A stretch of DNA of 64,000 nucleotides from Butyrivibrio hungatei NK4A153. Lineage in GTDB: Bacteria; Bacillota; Clostridia; Lachnospirales; Lachnospiraceae. The translations under genes and the position numbers were made by a program. Positions 1 to 8,441 of the stretch are shown one piece after another. A model generated the notes under the pieces. The model made no database searches and was not told the origin of the DNA. It was given only the letters and a program-made list of their open reading frames with translations. Every line of letters starts with the position of its first letter. The first letter of the stretch is position 1. The DNA is taken from contig NZ_AUJY01000001.1 in assembly GCF_000424465.1 (NCBI RefSeq), forward strand, positions 413,588-477,587, given 5' to 3'.

Positions 1-585
1 CCGATAGTTATAGTACAGCTTGCACTTGCATCTTTTGCGGCTTACGGTTTTTCGCGGCATGAGAGCAGGATAAAAAATGTGGTATTTTTCGTTTATGTCA
101 TTCTGATGCTTATGCCATATCAGGTCACACTTGTTCCGAACTATCTGGTTTCGGATTTTCTGGGAATTCTGGATACAAAGTGGGCAATATGGTTTCCCGG
201 ATTTTTTTCACCGTTCGCAATATATCTGCTAACCAAATTTATGAAGCGAGTTCCCAAGGAACTTACAGAAGCGGCAGAGATAGACGGCGCCGGTGAATGG
301 GAGATTTTTTCAAGGATACAATTTCCGCTGTGCAAGGGCGGGATCGCTTCAATAATGATATTGGTATTTTTCGACTATTGGAATATGGTTGAGCAACCTC
401 TTATCTTACTAAAGGATGTAGATAAACATCCGCTGTCGGTATTTTTGTCAAAGATCAATCAAGGTGAGATAAGTCTTGCGTTTGCAGTTGCGGTAATATA
501 TTTAATTCCGCCGTTGTTATTGTTCTTGTACGGCGAAGATTATTTGGTGGAAGGTATTTCCTACCAAGGAGGAGTCAAAGGATGA
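1..585 (+). CDS. carbohydrate ABC transporter permease, MalG type (5' partial)
   Basis: The frame is open from base 1, so the gene begins upstream of the window; 194 C-terminal residues are visible. It is a membrane subunit of a binding-protein-dependent sugar importer (ABC-2 MalFGK-like permease). The signature is the cytoplasmic EAA loop, seen as ELTEAAEIDGAGEWEIF followed by RIQFPL, which contacts the ATPase; hydrophobic spans flank it, and the protein ends in a short cytoplasmic tail as MalG-type subunits do. The stop overlaps the start of the next gene by 4 bases (ATGA), so the two are translationally coupled. Its partner permease is presumably upstream. The internal GTG at 79 is not the real start. 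The family is certain; the substrate is not visible, and the two solute-binding-like lipoproteins downstream are its probable partners. Confidence 0.9.
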   Translation, partial: PIVIVQLALASFAAYGFSRHESRIKNVVFFVYVILMLMPYQVTLVPNYLVSDFLGILDTKWAIWFPGFFSPFAIYLLTKFMKRVPKELTEAAEIDGAGEWEIFSRIQFPLCKGGIASIMILVFFDYWNMVEQPLILLKDVDKHPLSVFLSKINQGEISLAFAVAVIYLIPPLLLFLYGEDYLVEGISYQGGVKG

Positions 586-2141
586 GTAATGAAAATCAGC
601 TTATCGTTGAAGATAAGGATACAGACAAAGAGAAGGACAAAAAGAGGGATAAAAAAGATATTGTAAAGAACGTAGCAATTGTTTTTCTTTGCATTATGCT
701 TGCGCTGACATTCTTTTCAAATACCATCATGAATTATTCGCTTGCACAGGTTGCGACCACTGCGGTGGATAGCGGAGAAATAATCAAGGAAATTCCTATA
801 TCCGGAGAAATTGTCGCAGAAGACCCGTATGAAGTTACAGTAAAAGAATCGAGAAAGATTTCAGGTGTTGCCGTAAAGGAAGGCGCACACGTAAAGAAAG
901 ACGACATTCTCTTTTACCTTGATGATATAGAGTCGGAAGAGTTTCTTGCAGAAAAAAAGAATTTGGATGATCTTGAACTTGCATATGATAAAGAGCTTTT
1001 TTCGGGAAATGTTCCGGATGATGTTATTACAAATGTTCGTAAAGGAAAAAAGTCATCACATGATAAACTTCAGAGTGAATTGAAGGCGGCAACTGACAGA
1101 TATGATGCGGCACTTGATGCAGACCGCGCGGCTCAGGCGCAGATTGACGCAATTACTCAGAAGGCATCTACAGATAGCGCTGACAGTGCTTATAATGCAG
1201 CAACTCCCGGATATACTCTTGCACAGGCTCAGGCAGATCTTGCTGATGCGCAGGCTCGTGGAGATGAGGACAGAGTAGAGGATCTACAGAAAAAGGTAGA
1301 CGAACTTACAAAAGATCAGAGCCAACTTACTAATCTCGGAACGCAGCTTGATGCGGACAATCAGAAAAAACTTGCTGCGGCTACGGCGGAGAAGGCTAGG
1401 ACTGCTGCAGAACTTGAGACAGCTACAAAGGAAAAGGAAAAAGTTTTGGCAAGCCTGGGATCAGAGATAGGTCTTACGGATCTAAAGGATAAGATTGCTG
1501 AGTCAAAGGCAAAACTTGCAAAGCTTGAGGCTGAATCAACAGGAGCAACCATTAAGGCACCCGTTGACGGAATAATCTCCAGCATAAATAAAGTTGCCGG
1601 AGAAAAGACAAATGCAGAAGAACCCGTTGCGGTTATTCAGGTTGACGGAAAGGACATGACACTTGAGTGCTCCGTAAAAGTTGAGCAGGCAAAGAGAGTA
1701 AAAGTCGGAAACGTTGCCGAACTTACAAATCCGTACAGCTTTGAAAAACCTGAGGAATTTAAGGCGATACTTAAGTCCATTAGAAATGACAAAAAAGATC
1801 CTGCAAATATGAAGGTTTTGACTTTTAAGATCCAGAGTTCCGAGGTTACTCCGGGACAGGAAGTATCTCTTAAGATGGGTGAAAAGCCCAAGCATTATGA
1901 TCTGATTGTTCCCAATAATGCGATCAAAGGCGCAGATAACAGGAACTACGTACTTGTTCTTACAGAGAAGAGTTCCCCTCTTGGAAACAGATATATTGCT
2001 ACAAAGGTTGAAGTAAATACTCTTGATTCAGATTCGAAGAATACAGCTATTGAGGGTAATCTTCCCGAATATTGCAGTATTATAACAACAGCTTCAAAAG
2101 CGATAGAGCCCGGAGATCAGGTAAGACTTGCAGAGAAATAA
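582..2141 (+). CDS. HlyD/RND-type periplasmic adaptor-like protein
   Basis: A 519-residue membrane-anchored adaptor. A charged cytoplasmic head (residues 1-30) is followed by one transmembrane helix (about 31-50). A split lipoyl/barrel-sandwich domain follows, its first half at about 65-115 and its second half at about 325-350 (GATIKAPVDGIISSI). Between them lies a long Ala/Lys/Glu/Gln-rich coiled coil (about 120-315), and a C-terminal beta-barrel-like region ends the protein. This is the layout of HlyD/MacA adaptors, which in Gram-positives link an ABC exporter to extracellular partners. It starts inside the stop of the sugar permease behind AAGGAGGAG. An export adaptor coupled to a sugar importer permease is unexpected. 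Family assignment is firm; partner and cargo are unknown. Confidence 0.85.
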   Translation: MSNENQLIVEDKDTDKEKDKKRDKKDIVKNVAIVFLCIMLALTFFSNTIMNYSLAQVATTAVDSGEIIKEIPISGEIVAEDPYEVTVKESRKISGVAVKEGAHVKKDDILFYLDDIESEEFLAEKKNLDDLELAYDKELFSGNVPDDVITNVRKGKKSSHDKLQSELKAATDRYDAALDADRAAQAQIDAITQKASTDSADSAYNAATPGYTLAQAQADLADAQARGDEDRVEDLQKKVDELTKDQSQLTNLGTQLDADNQKKLAAATAEKARTAAELETATKEKEKVLASLGSEIGLTDLKDKIAESKAKLAKLEAESTGATIKAPVDGIISSINKVAGEKTNAEEPVAVIQVDGKDMTLECSVKVEQAKRVKVGNVAELTNPYSFEKPEEFKAILKSIRNDKKDPANMKVLTFKIQSSEVTPGQEVSLKMGEKPKHYDLIVPNNAIKGADNRNYVLVLTEKSSPLGNRYIATKVEVNTLDSDSKNTAIEGNLPEYCSIITTASKAIEPGDQVRLAEK

Positions 2142-2143
2142 TT

Positions 2144-3349
2144 ATGGATAAAGAAAAAGTATCAGAGTTTAATGAAAAAGCAAAAAATAAAATAAAGACT
2201 TTTTTAATCGAGGCAAAAGTACCGCTTATACTCATTACGATACTGCTTTTGATAGATCTTATTCTGGGAATTATAACAAGATTTATGGTTGGGAGTATGC
2301 CAGATCAGAATGTTATAGGAAGGTTATCTGTTGATGATAAATGGACGCATGTGAGTGTTTTTTATGCCCAGAATCAGTGTATTGATGAAAATGCCATCAA
2401 GAAGCTTGAATATGATTTTAAGAATAAGATGGTTGACGAGGGCGGAATCAATGAAAAAAAGCTGAATTTCAGCAGTTGTTACAGTGCTCAGGGATCTGTA
2501 GGCATTAGCTACGATAAAGATAAGGAGCCGTATAAGACTCGTGCCATAGGAGTCGGAGGAGAGTTTTTTCTTTTTCACCCGCTTAATTTTGTGACGGGTA
2601 ATGCATTTAAAGATGATCCCACGATGTCCAATTATATTGTGTTGGATAAGCAGATAGCGTGGGATATGTTTGGATCCAGCGATATATGTGGAGAAGTTGT
2701 TTATATCAATAATTTTCCGCACTATATTGCAGGTGTTGTAGACAGAGAAGAGGGAAGGTTTAGTGATGCTGCGGGACTTAAAGAACCTGTTATCTATATG
2801 TCCTATGAAAGCCTTTCAAGATTTGGAGATATTTACAGCGGCAGAACAGTAGAAAAAGAGATTTCCGAAACCGGACAGAAAGCGAAGTTCGGTGGGATTA
2901 ATTGTTATGAGATTGCTTGCCCCAATCCTGTAGAAGGGATTGTTTGCAAATATATAACTGAGAGTTGCGGTCTGGATGGCGGATCGGTGCACATCTGCGA
3001 GAATTCAGAGAGGTTTAAACCTATGTCGCTTCTCGAAGTTGCAGCTTCTTTTGGTACAAGAAGTATGTGGCAAAAGGCAATATATTACCCTTATTGGGAA
3101 AACATTGCCAGAGGATACGAAGATGTTTTATCTGTCCTTTTTATTATTGGACTGTTTTTGAAAGTGAGCGTTGTTGTGACAGTCATCCTTTTTGTAAAGA
3201 ATTGCTATACGCATAGGGAGACTGATCTTCACGGCTTAATGGAAAAACTGGCTGATAAGAAGTATGAACTTGAAGTGAAAATTAATGACAGGAAGAAGAA
3301 AAAGAGGATAAGTAAATGGGAAAAAGACAATTTGTCGGGAGAGCAGTAA
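2144..3349 (+). CDS. MacB periplasmic-core-like membrane protein
   Basis: A 401-residue protein, start taken at the ATG two bases after the adaptor stop. It has a cytoplasmic head, a transmembrane helix near residues 24-46, a large extracytoplasmic region (about 50-345) and one C-terminal helix (about 350-372) followed by a highly basic, probably coiled-coil tail. The extracytoplasmic part has the pattern of MacB core domains: a G-x-F segment (FVTGNAFKDDPTMSNYIVLD), then an AWDMFGSSDICGEVVYINN segment and an IAGVV strand. The multi-helix FtsX permease domain and any ATPase are missing, so it is not a complete MacB. It probably acts with the preceding adaptor. Its 3' end overlaps the next gene by 34 bases. 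The domain call is by pattern only and is moderately sure. Confidence 0.6.
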   Translation: MDKEKVSEFNEKAKNKIKTFLIEAKVPLILITILLLIDLILGIITRFMVGSMPDQNVIGRLSVDDKWTHVSVFYAQNQCIDENAIKKLEYDFKNKMVDEGGINEKKLNFSSCYSAQGSVGISYDKDKEPYKTRAIGVGGEFFLFHPLNFVTGNAFKDDPTMSNYIVLDKQIAWDMFGSSDICGEVVYINNFPHYIAGVVDREEGRFSDAAGLKEPVIYMSYESLSRFGDIYSGRTVEKEISETGQKAKFGGINCYEIACPNPVEGIVCKYITESCGLDGGSVHICENSERFKPMSLLEVAASFGTRSMWQKAIYYPYWENIARGYEDVLSVLFIIGLFLKVSVVVTVILFVKNCYTHRETDLHGLMEKLADKKYELEVKINDRKKKKRISKWEKDNLSGEQ

Positions 3350-5787
3350 GTTGTTTGCTTGTATCCGTACTTTTGGCAACATCGATGACCGGATGCGGTA
3401 AAAAGAAAAATAGTGGCGTTTCATTGGAAGATGCCAAGAAAATTGATAAAAACTGTATTTTTAAACAGGAAGACATTGAAGGTATTCTTGAGCCGGGCGA
3501 AGAGGTATCTGTTCTTACAAGTGCCGGAGATAAGATCAAGGTTGTTGCAAATACTGAAAATGGAAAGTGCAGATTGATCTCTTTTAATTCTGATGGATCC
3601 GATGTTCAATCAGTAGATGTCGGAAGCGGAAAAGATACTTATGTATATAATTGCGTATTCGATAAAGACGGAAACGCTTATATGAGAGTCTACGTAGGTG
3701 ACAGAGATATGATGTACGGTGGGAGCGTAGAAGCTGATGATTCTGAAGATGCTTCTGCAGAAGAAGTTTCATCTGCAGATTCTTCTGCGTCAGACGCTTC
3801 AGTGGCTGATACTGCTACAGCAGACGCTTCTGTAGCAGAAACATCAGCTGATGAAGCTAATGCTTCTGAAGACAGTAAGTCTGAAGGTGATGCGTCGGAG
3901 GAAGGAAAATCTTATTTTGTAAAGCTCGATCCTACAGGAAAAGAGCTTGCAAAGGTTGATCTTGACCAGTTTTCTAAAGAAGGAGCCGGTGAAGATGAAG
4001 GATTCGATCTTTACAATATGATTTGGACTGAGAAATATGGTCTTATCGGTCTTTCGGAAGAAGCAATTCAAACTTTTGATGAGAAAAACGGACCTCAGGT
4101 TCTGATCGAGAAAAAGAAGATCTGCGGCGATGACGGATGGATCAACAATATGTCTAAGCTTTCCGAGAATGAGCTTCTCTTGACATATTATGATGGTTCG
4201 GGAGAAGGTGGCGAAATCAACGCGATTTTTGACCTTGATAAAAAAGAAATCGGTAAGAAGCTTGATGGCTTCGGTAAGTACAGTAATTATAGTTTCTTTA
4301 CAGGCGGCGAGGGAAATCTGTACGCATCAAACGAAGACGGTATTTTTAAATATGACATGAACGCAGGTAAGCTCAACAAGCTTCTTGATCTTAGAGATTC
4401 CAACATAGGTAACGGTGGATATATGTGGTTTGATGCCGTTGCACTAAGTGATACGGAGTTTATTGCAAATATTCCCGGATCGGATGATGAAAGAGGCAGT
4501 GGTTCGATTTTGGCAAGACTTACCAAGGTTAATCCTGAAGATGTAGTTGATAAGACCGTTATTACACTGATGTCACAATACATGAATGGTGATATCGGAA
4601 ATGCGATCATGAAATTTAACAGATCAAACGATAAGTATATGATCAAGATGATCAATTACGATACTTTGTATCAGGATGATTGGGAAGCTGCACAAAAGCA
4701 GTTTAATCTTGATATCACTTCGGGAAAAGCTGCTGATATTATCTGTGTTTCAAATAATGAAGCTGCATTACGTAAGTATGTTGATAAGGGAATATTGCTC
4801 GACCTTACACCTGCATTTGAAAAAGGCGGTCCGCTTGGAGATATCGAGTATCTTCCCAATGTGGCTGAAATGATGAAAATTGACGGTAAATTCTATACAT
4901 TCATGCCTTCGTTTTATGTTGAAACATGTTCAGCGAAGACAAAATTCCTTAATGGAAAAACAACTCTTTCATTTAAGGATTGGGATGATATTATTAACGC
5001 CAACGGTGCAAAATATGATCTTGCATTCGGAACGTATAACTCAAGAGAAAATGTCGGATCATATTTATGGACATATTACGGCGACAAGTTCGTTGACTGG
5101 AAGAATAAGAAGTGTAACTTTAACAGTCCGGAATTTATTGAATATCTGAACTTTGTAAGTAAATTCCCTGATGAGGAACATCAACACGAAAGTGAAGAAA
5201 ACGGAGAGTGGGTTCCTGAAGAAAAATATGTCCAGGAAGATAAAACATTGTTCTACAGAACATACCTCAATAGCTTTGAGGAGTATGGACGTATTAAGCA
5301 GCTCACCTTTAAAGAAGATTTTGAATTTATAGGATTTCCTAATGACAGCGGTGAGAATCTGGCAGCAATTTATCCTTCTACATTTGCCGTAAACAGCAAA
5401 ACAGAACATAAGGATGTTATTTATGATCTGATCAAGAGTATTTTGACTGCGGAAAAGGATGCTTTCTATGGATTCTCTCCGGTTAAGGCTAAGTTTGAAG
5501 AACAATTTGCTGAGGCTACAAAAGAAAAGCCTGAAGATGATTATAGATCGACCTGGTGGGATCAGGTTACCGGAAAGGAAGTAAAGGCAAAACCTCTTAC
5601 TCAGGAGGAAGCGCAGCTTGTGAAGGATTATATCCTTGGTATCAAGTCGCTTGAATGTTATGACGAGGAAGTGTCCAAGATTGTTGAAGAAGAGACTGCA
5701 ACATTCTACAGTGGACAGAAAACGGCTGAACAGGTTGCTGAAGTTATTCAGAACAGAGTTACTACATATCTGAATGAGAACAGCTAA
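3316..5787 (+). CDS. large two-part lipoprotein: repeat-rich N-half plus solute-binding-protein domain (copy 1)
   Basis: An 823-residue secreted lipoprotein. The signal peptide ends in a lipobox with lipidated Cys27 (SMTGC). Residues about 40-405 look like a beta-propeller-like repeat region: recurring strand-turn units such as FDKDGNAYMRV, WTEKYGLIGLS and GGEGNLYASNEDGIFKYD. An Asp/Ser/Ala-rich low-complexity linker (about 140-200) interrupts it. From about residue 413 the sequence switches to a family-1 sugar solute-binding domain (opening VITLMSQY, then GKAADII and YVDKGILLDLTPAFEKGG). It overlaps the previous gene by 34 bases. It is the probable receptor for the upstream sugar permease. 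The next gene is a close paralogue. The binding-domain call is good; the propeller call is inference. Confidence 0.8.
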   Translation: MGKRQFVGRAVSCLLVSVLLATSMTGCGKKKNSGVSLEDAKKIDKNCIFKQEDIEGILEPGEEVSVLTSAGDKIKVVANTENGKCRLISFNSDGSDVQSVDVGSGKDTYVYNCVFDKDGNAYMRVYVGDRDMMYGGSVEADDSEDASAEEVSSADSSASDASVADTATADASVAETSADEANASEDSKSEGDASEEGKSYFVKLDPTGKELAKVDLDQFSKEGAGEDEGFDLYNMIWTEKYGLIGLSEEAIQTFDEKNGPQVLIEKKKICGDDGWINNMSKLSENELLLTYYDGSGEGGEINAIFDLDKKEIGKKLDGFGKYSNYSFFTGGEGNLYASNEDGIFKYDMNAGKLNKLLDLRDSNIGNGGYMWFDAVALSDTEFIANIPGSDDERGSGSILARLTKVNPEDVVDKTVITLMSQYMNGDIGNAIMKFNRSNDKYMIKMINYDTLYQDDWEAAQKQFNLDITSGKAADIICVSNNEAALRKYVDKGILLDLTPAFEKGGPLGDIEYLPNVAEMMKIDGKFYTFMPSFYVETCSAKTKFLNGKTTLSFKDWDDIINANGAKYDLAFGTYNSRENVGSYLWTYYGDKFVDWKNKKCNFNSPEFIEYLNFVSKFPDEEHQHESEENGEWVPEEKYVQEDKTLFYRTYLNSFEEYGRIKQLTFKEDFEFIGFPNDSGENLAAIYPSTFAVNSKTEHKDVIYDLIKSILTAEKDAFYGFSPVKAKFEEQFAEATKEKPEDDYRSTWWDQVTGKEVKAKPLTQEEAQLVKDYILGIKSLECYDEEVSKIVEEETATFYSGQKTAEQVAEVIQNRVTTYLNENS

Positions 5788-5825
5788 CGACTTGAATGTT
5801 CAGTCAAGATTTACGGAGAAGAGAA

Positions 5826-8273
5826 ATGAGAAAAGTTGGTACAGTAAAGAGTACTGTTTGTAGTATTCTTGTTCTGTTACTTTGTGTAACATCAATTACC
5901 GCTTGCGGTAAAAAGAAAAATAATGGCGTCTCATTGGAAGAAGCCAAGAAAATTGATAAAAATGTAATTTTTAAACAGGAAGACATGGAGGGCATTCTTG
6001 AACCCGGCGAAGAAGCTGCTGTTATCAAATGTGTCGGTGATAAGATAAAGGTCTTTACAAGGTCCGATATGGGAAAATGCAGATTAATTACATTTAATCC
6101 GGATGGATCCGATGTTCAATCTGTCGATGTCGGAAGTGAAAAGAATTTTTATGTAATTAACGGTTCTTTTGATAAAGACGGAAATGCATATTTGGATGTC
6201 TATGAAGGCAAGAGAAATATAGAAGGAATGCCCGATGATACTGAGGATTCAGAATCAGGTGCAGCAGATGAAGCTTCTTTGGACGCTTCGTCTGCAGACT
6301 CTTCTAATACAGATGCTTCTTCTGCAGGCACTTCTGCAGAAGAAACTCCGGCTGATGAATCCCAGTCTTCCGGTGATGGCGAAGACAGAGCATCAGAGGA
6401 TGGCAAAAATTATTTTGTAAAGCTTGATCCAAGCGGAAAGGAAATTGCCAAGGTTGACCTTGCGCAGTTTGCTCCTAAAGATAATCAGGACGAAGGCGTT
6501 GAGTTCAATATTAATAATTTGACATGGACTGAGAAATACGGTCTTATTTGCCTTACGGAAGAGGGAGTTCAAACCTTTGATGAGAAGAACGGTCCGCAGA
6601 TGCTGATTGAAAAGAAGAAAATTTGCGGTGAAGACGGTTGGATCGATAATCTTATCAAGTTGTCAGAGAATGAGATGATTATATCTTATTATGGTGGAGA
6701 TGATGGCGAAGTTAACGCTATACTCGACCTTGACAAAAAAGAAGTCGGAAAACCGCTTGAAGGCTTTGATAAGTATGGCAATTATACATTTTTCTCGGAC
6801 AATGCAGGAAACCTGTTTGCATCGAATGATAGCGGAGTATATAAGTATGATTTCAAGGGTTCTAAATTAAATAAAATTCTTGATTTTAAAGATTCCAATA
6901 TCGGCACAGGTGGTTACATGTGGCTTGAGATGGTTGCGATAAGTGATACGGAGTTTATTGCAAGCATTCCTGAGGATGAGCAGTATAGCAAGGTTTCTCT
7001 CGCAAGACTTACCAAAGTCAATCCTGAAGATGTAGCGGATAAGACTGTTATTACGCTTATGTCAGAGTGGAATGATTCAGAGATCGGAACTGCCATCATG
7101 AAGTTCAACAGGTCAAATGATAAGTACCAGATTAAAATGATCAACTACAATGAATTATATTCTGATGATTGGGAGACTATAGAAAAGCAGTTTAATCTTG
7201 ATATTACGTCAGGAAAAGCTGCCGATATCATAAGTGTTTCCGGAAGCGAAGCGGCTATTCGTAAGTATGTTGATAAGGGTATTTTGATGGATCTTACACC
7301 TGCATTTGAAAAGGGGGGACCGCTCGGTGATATTGAGTTTCTTCCAAATGTGGCTGAAATGATGAAGGTCGACGGCAAAACATACACATTTATGCCTTCA
7401 TTTTATGTTAATTCATATGCTGCCAAATCAAAATTCCTTAATGGAAAAACAACTCTTACATTTAAGGAGTGGCAGGATATTATTGAAAATAGCGGAGCAA
7501 ACTACGATCTTGCTATGGGAACATATAATTCAAAAGAAAATATGGGCGCAACTTTATGGTCAAGTTATGGCGATATATTTGTTGACTGGAAGAATAAGAA
7601 GTGTAATTTTAACTCACCTGATTTTATTGAATATCTGAATTTTGTAAATAAGTTTCCCGATGAGGAACATCAAAATGAGGGTAAGGAAAACGGTGAATGG
7701 GTTGATGATGATAAATTTGTAGCAGAGGATAAAACTATTTTCTACAGGACATTTTTCTCGGACCCCGGTGATTATGCACGTTATAAACAGCTGGCATTCA
7801 GAGAAGATTTTGAAATGGTAGGTCTTCCCAATAACTCCGGTGAGAATCTTGCTTCGCTTGATGGTTCTATGTTTGCTGTAAACAACAAAACAGAACATAA
7901 GGACGTTATCTTGGATCTCATTAAGGGTATTTTGACAGATGAGAAGGATTCATGGTATGGATTCCCGACAATTAAGCCTAAGTTTGAAGCGCAGTTCCAG
8001 GAGGCGACAAAGGAAAAACCTAAGGATGACCAGACATACTGGGTAGATCCCGTAACCGGAAAGCACGTTACAATAAAGCCTTTATCTGAAGAGGAAGCTA
8101 AGAAGTTACATGATTATATTCTTTCCATAAACAAATTGGATTGCTATGACGAAGAAATAAACAATATTGTTCAGGAAGAAACGGGAGCATTCTTTGGTGG
8201 GCAAAAGACTGCCGAACAGGTTGCCGAAGTTATACAAAACAGAGTTACAACATATCTTAATGAAAACAGCTAA
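5826..8273 (+). CDS. large two-part lipoprotein: repeat-rich N-half plus solute-binding-protein domain (copy 2)
   Basis: An 815-residue tandem paralogue of the preceding gene, closely similar over its whole length. The start is the ATG at 5826 because GGAGAAGAG precedes it; an in-frame ATG at 5796 lacks a ribosome site. The lipobox is SITAC, with Cys27 at the same position as in copy 1. It has the same N-terminal repeat region and the same Ser/Ala/Asp linker in a different sequence version (about 140-195), and the same C-terminal binding domain beginning VITLMSEW. The C-terminal 24 residues (GQKTAEQVAEVIQNRV onward) are identical in both copies. It is separated from copy 1 by 38 bases, so one operon. 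Two diverged receptors could widen the substrate range of one transporter; that is inference. Confidence 0.8.
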   Translation: MRKVGTVKSTVCSILVLLLCVTSITACGKKKNNGVSLEEAKKIDKNVIFKQEDMEGILEPGEEAAVIKCVGDKIKVFTRSDMGKCRLITFNPDGSDVQSVDVGSEKNFYVINGSFDKDGNAYLDVYEGKRNIEGMPDDTEDSESGAADEASLDASSADSSNTDASSAGTSAEETPADESQSSGDGEDRASEDGKNYFVKLDPSGKEIAKVDLAQFAPKDNQDEGVEFNINNLTWTEKYGLICLTEEGVQTFDEKNGPQMLIEKKKICGEDGWIDNLIKLSENEMIISYYGGDDGEVNAILDLDKKEVGKPLEGFDKYGNYTFFSDNAGNLFASNDSGVYKYDFKGSKLNKILDFKDSNIGTGGYMWLEMVAISDTEFIASIPEDEQYSKVSLARLTKVNPEDVADKTVITLMSEWNDSEIGTAIMKFNRSNDKYQIKMINYNELYSDDWETIEKQFNLDITSGKAADIISVSGSEAAIRKYVDKGILMDLTPAFEKGGPLGDIEFLPNVAEMMKVDGKTYTFMPSFYVNSYAAKSKFLNGKTTLTFKEWQDIIENSGANYDLAMGTYNSKENMGATLWSSYGDIFVDWKNKKCNFNSPDFIEYLNFVNKFPDEEHQNEGKENGEWVDDDKFVAEDKTIFYRTFFSDPGDYARYKQLAFREDFEMVGLPNNSGENLASLDGSMFAVNNKTEHKDVILDLIKGILTDEKDSWYGFPTIKPKFEAQFQEATKEKPKDDQTYWVDPVTGKHVTIKPLSEEEAKKLHDYILSINKLDCYDEEINNIVQEETGAFFGGQKTAEQVAEVIQNRVTTYLNENS

Positions 8274-8369
8274 TACTTAAATACATTTTGCATCATGGGG
8301 AGGACACTTTTTTCCTATGATGAGATAATTCAGAACAGAGTTAATGTATACATTAATGAGAATAGCTGA
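8274..8369 (+). pseudogene. remnant of the C-terminal tail of another lipoprotein copy
   Basis: In the same frame as copy 2 and directly after its TAA stop, the sequence stays open and encodes EIIQNRVNVYINENS followed by TGA at 8367. This matches the last 15 residues of both large lipoproteins (EVIQNRVTTYLNENS). The 48 bases 8322-8369 are clearly homologous; bases 8274-8321 are open but not recognisable. It has no ribosome site and no longer encodes a domain. It is best read as the scar of a third tandem copy deleted by recombination. Confidence 0.7.
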
Positions 8370-8407
8370 TTTTATAGGAGGGTGCGCGCTATTTGCGTAT
8401 CCTCCTA
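8370..8407 (+). other. hairpin before the short lipoprotein
   Basis: ATAGGAGG and CCTCCTAT form the arms of a stem-loop with an inner GCGC/GCGT pairing. No T-run follows, so it is not a typical terminator. A TATAAT at 8411-8416 follows but has no good -35 box at 16-18 bases. It could also hide a GGAGG sequence. Function unclear. Confidence 0.35.
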
Positions 8408-8441
8408 TGCTATAATAAAGATTAAAAGTGGAGATTAGTGT

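Noticed and set aside
141..335. Minus-strand frames inside the permease and many other minus-strand frames inside plus-strand genes
   Set aside because: They are antiparallel shadows of well supported genes, without ribosome sites or recognisable domains.
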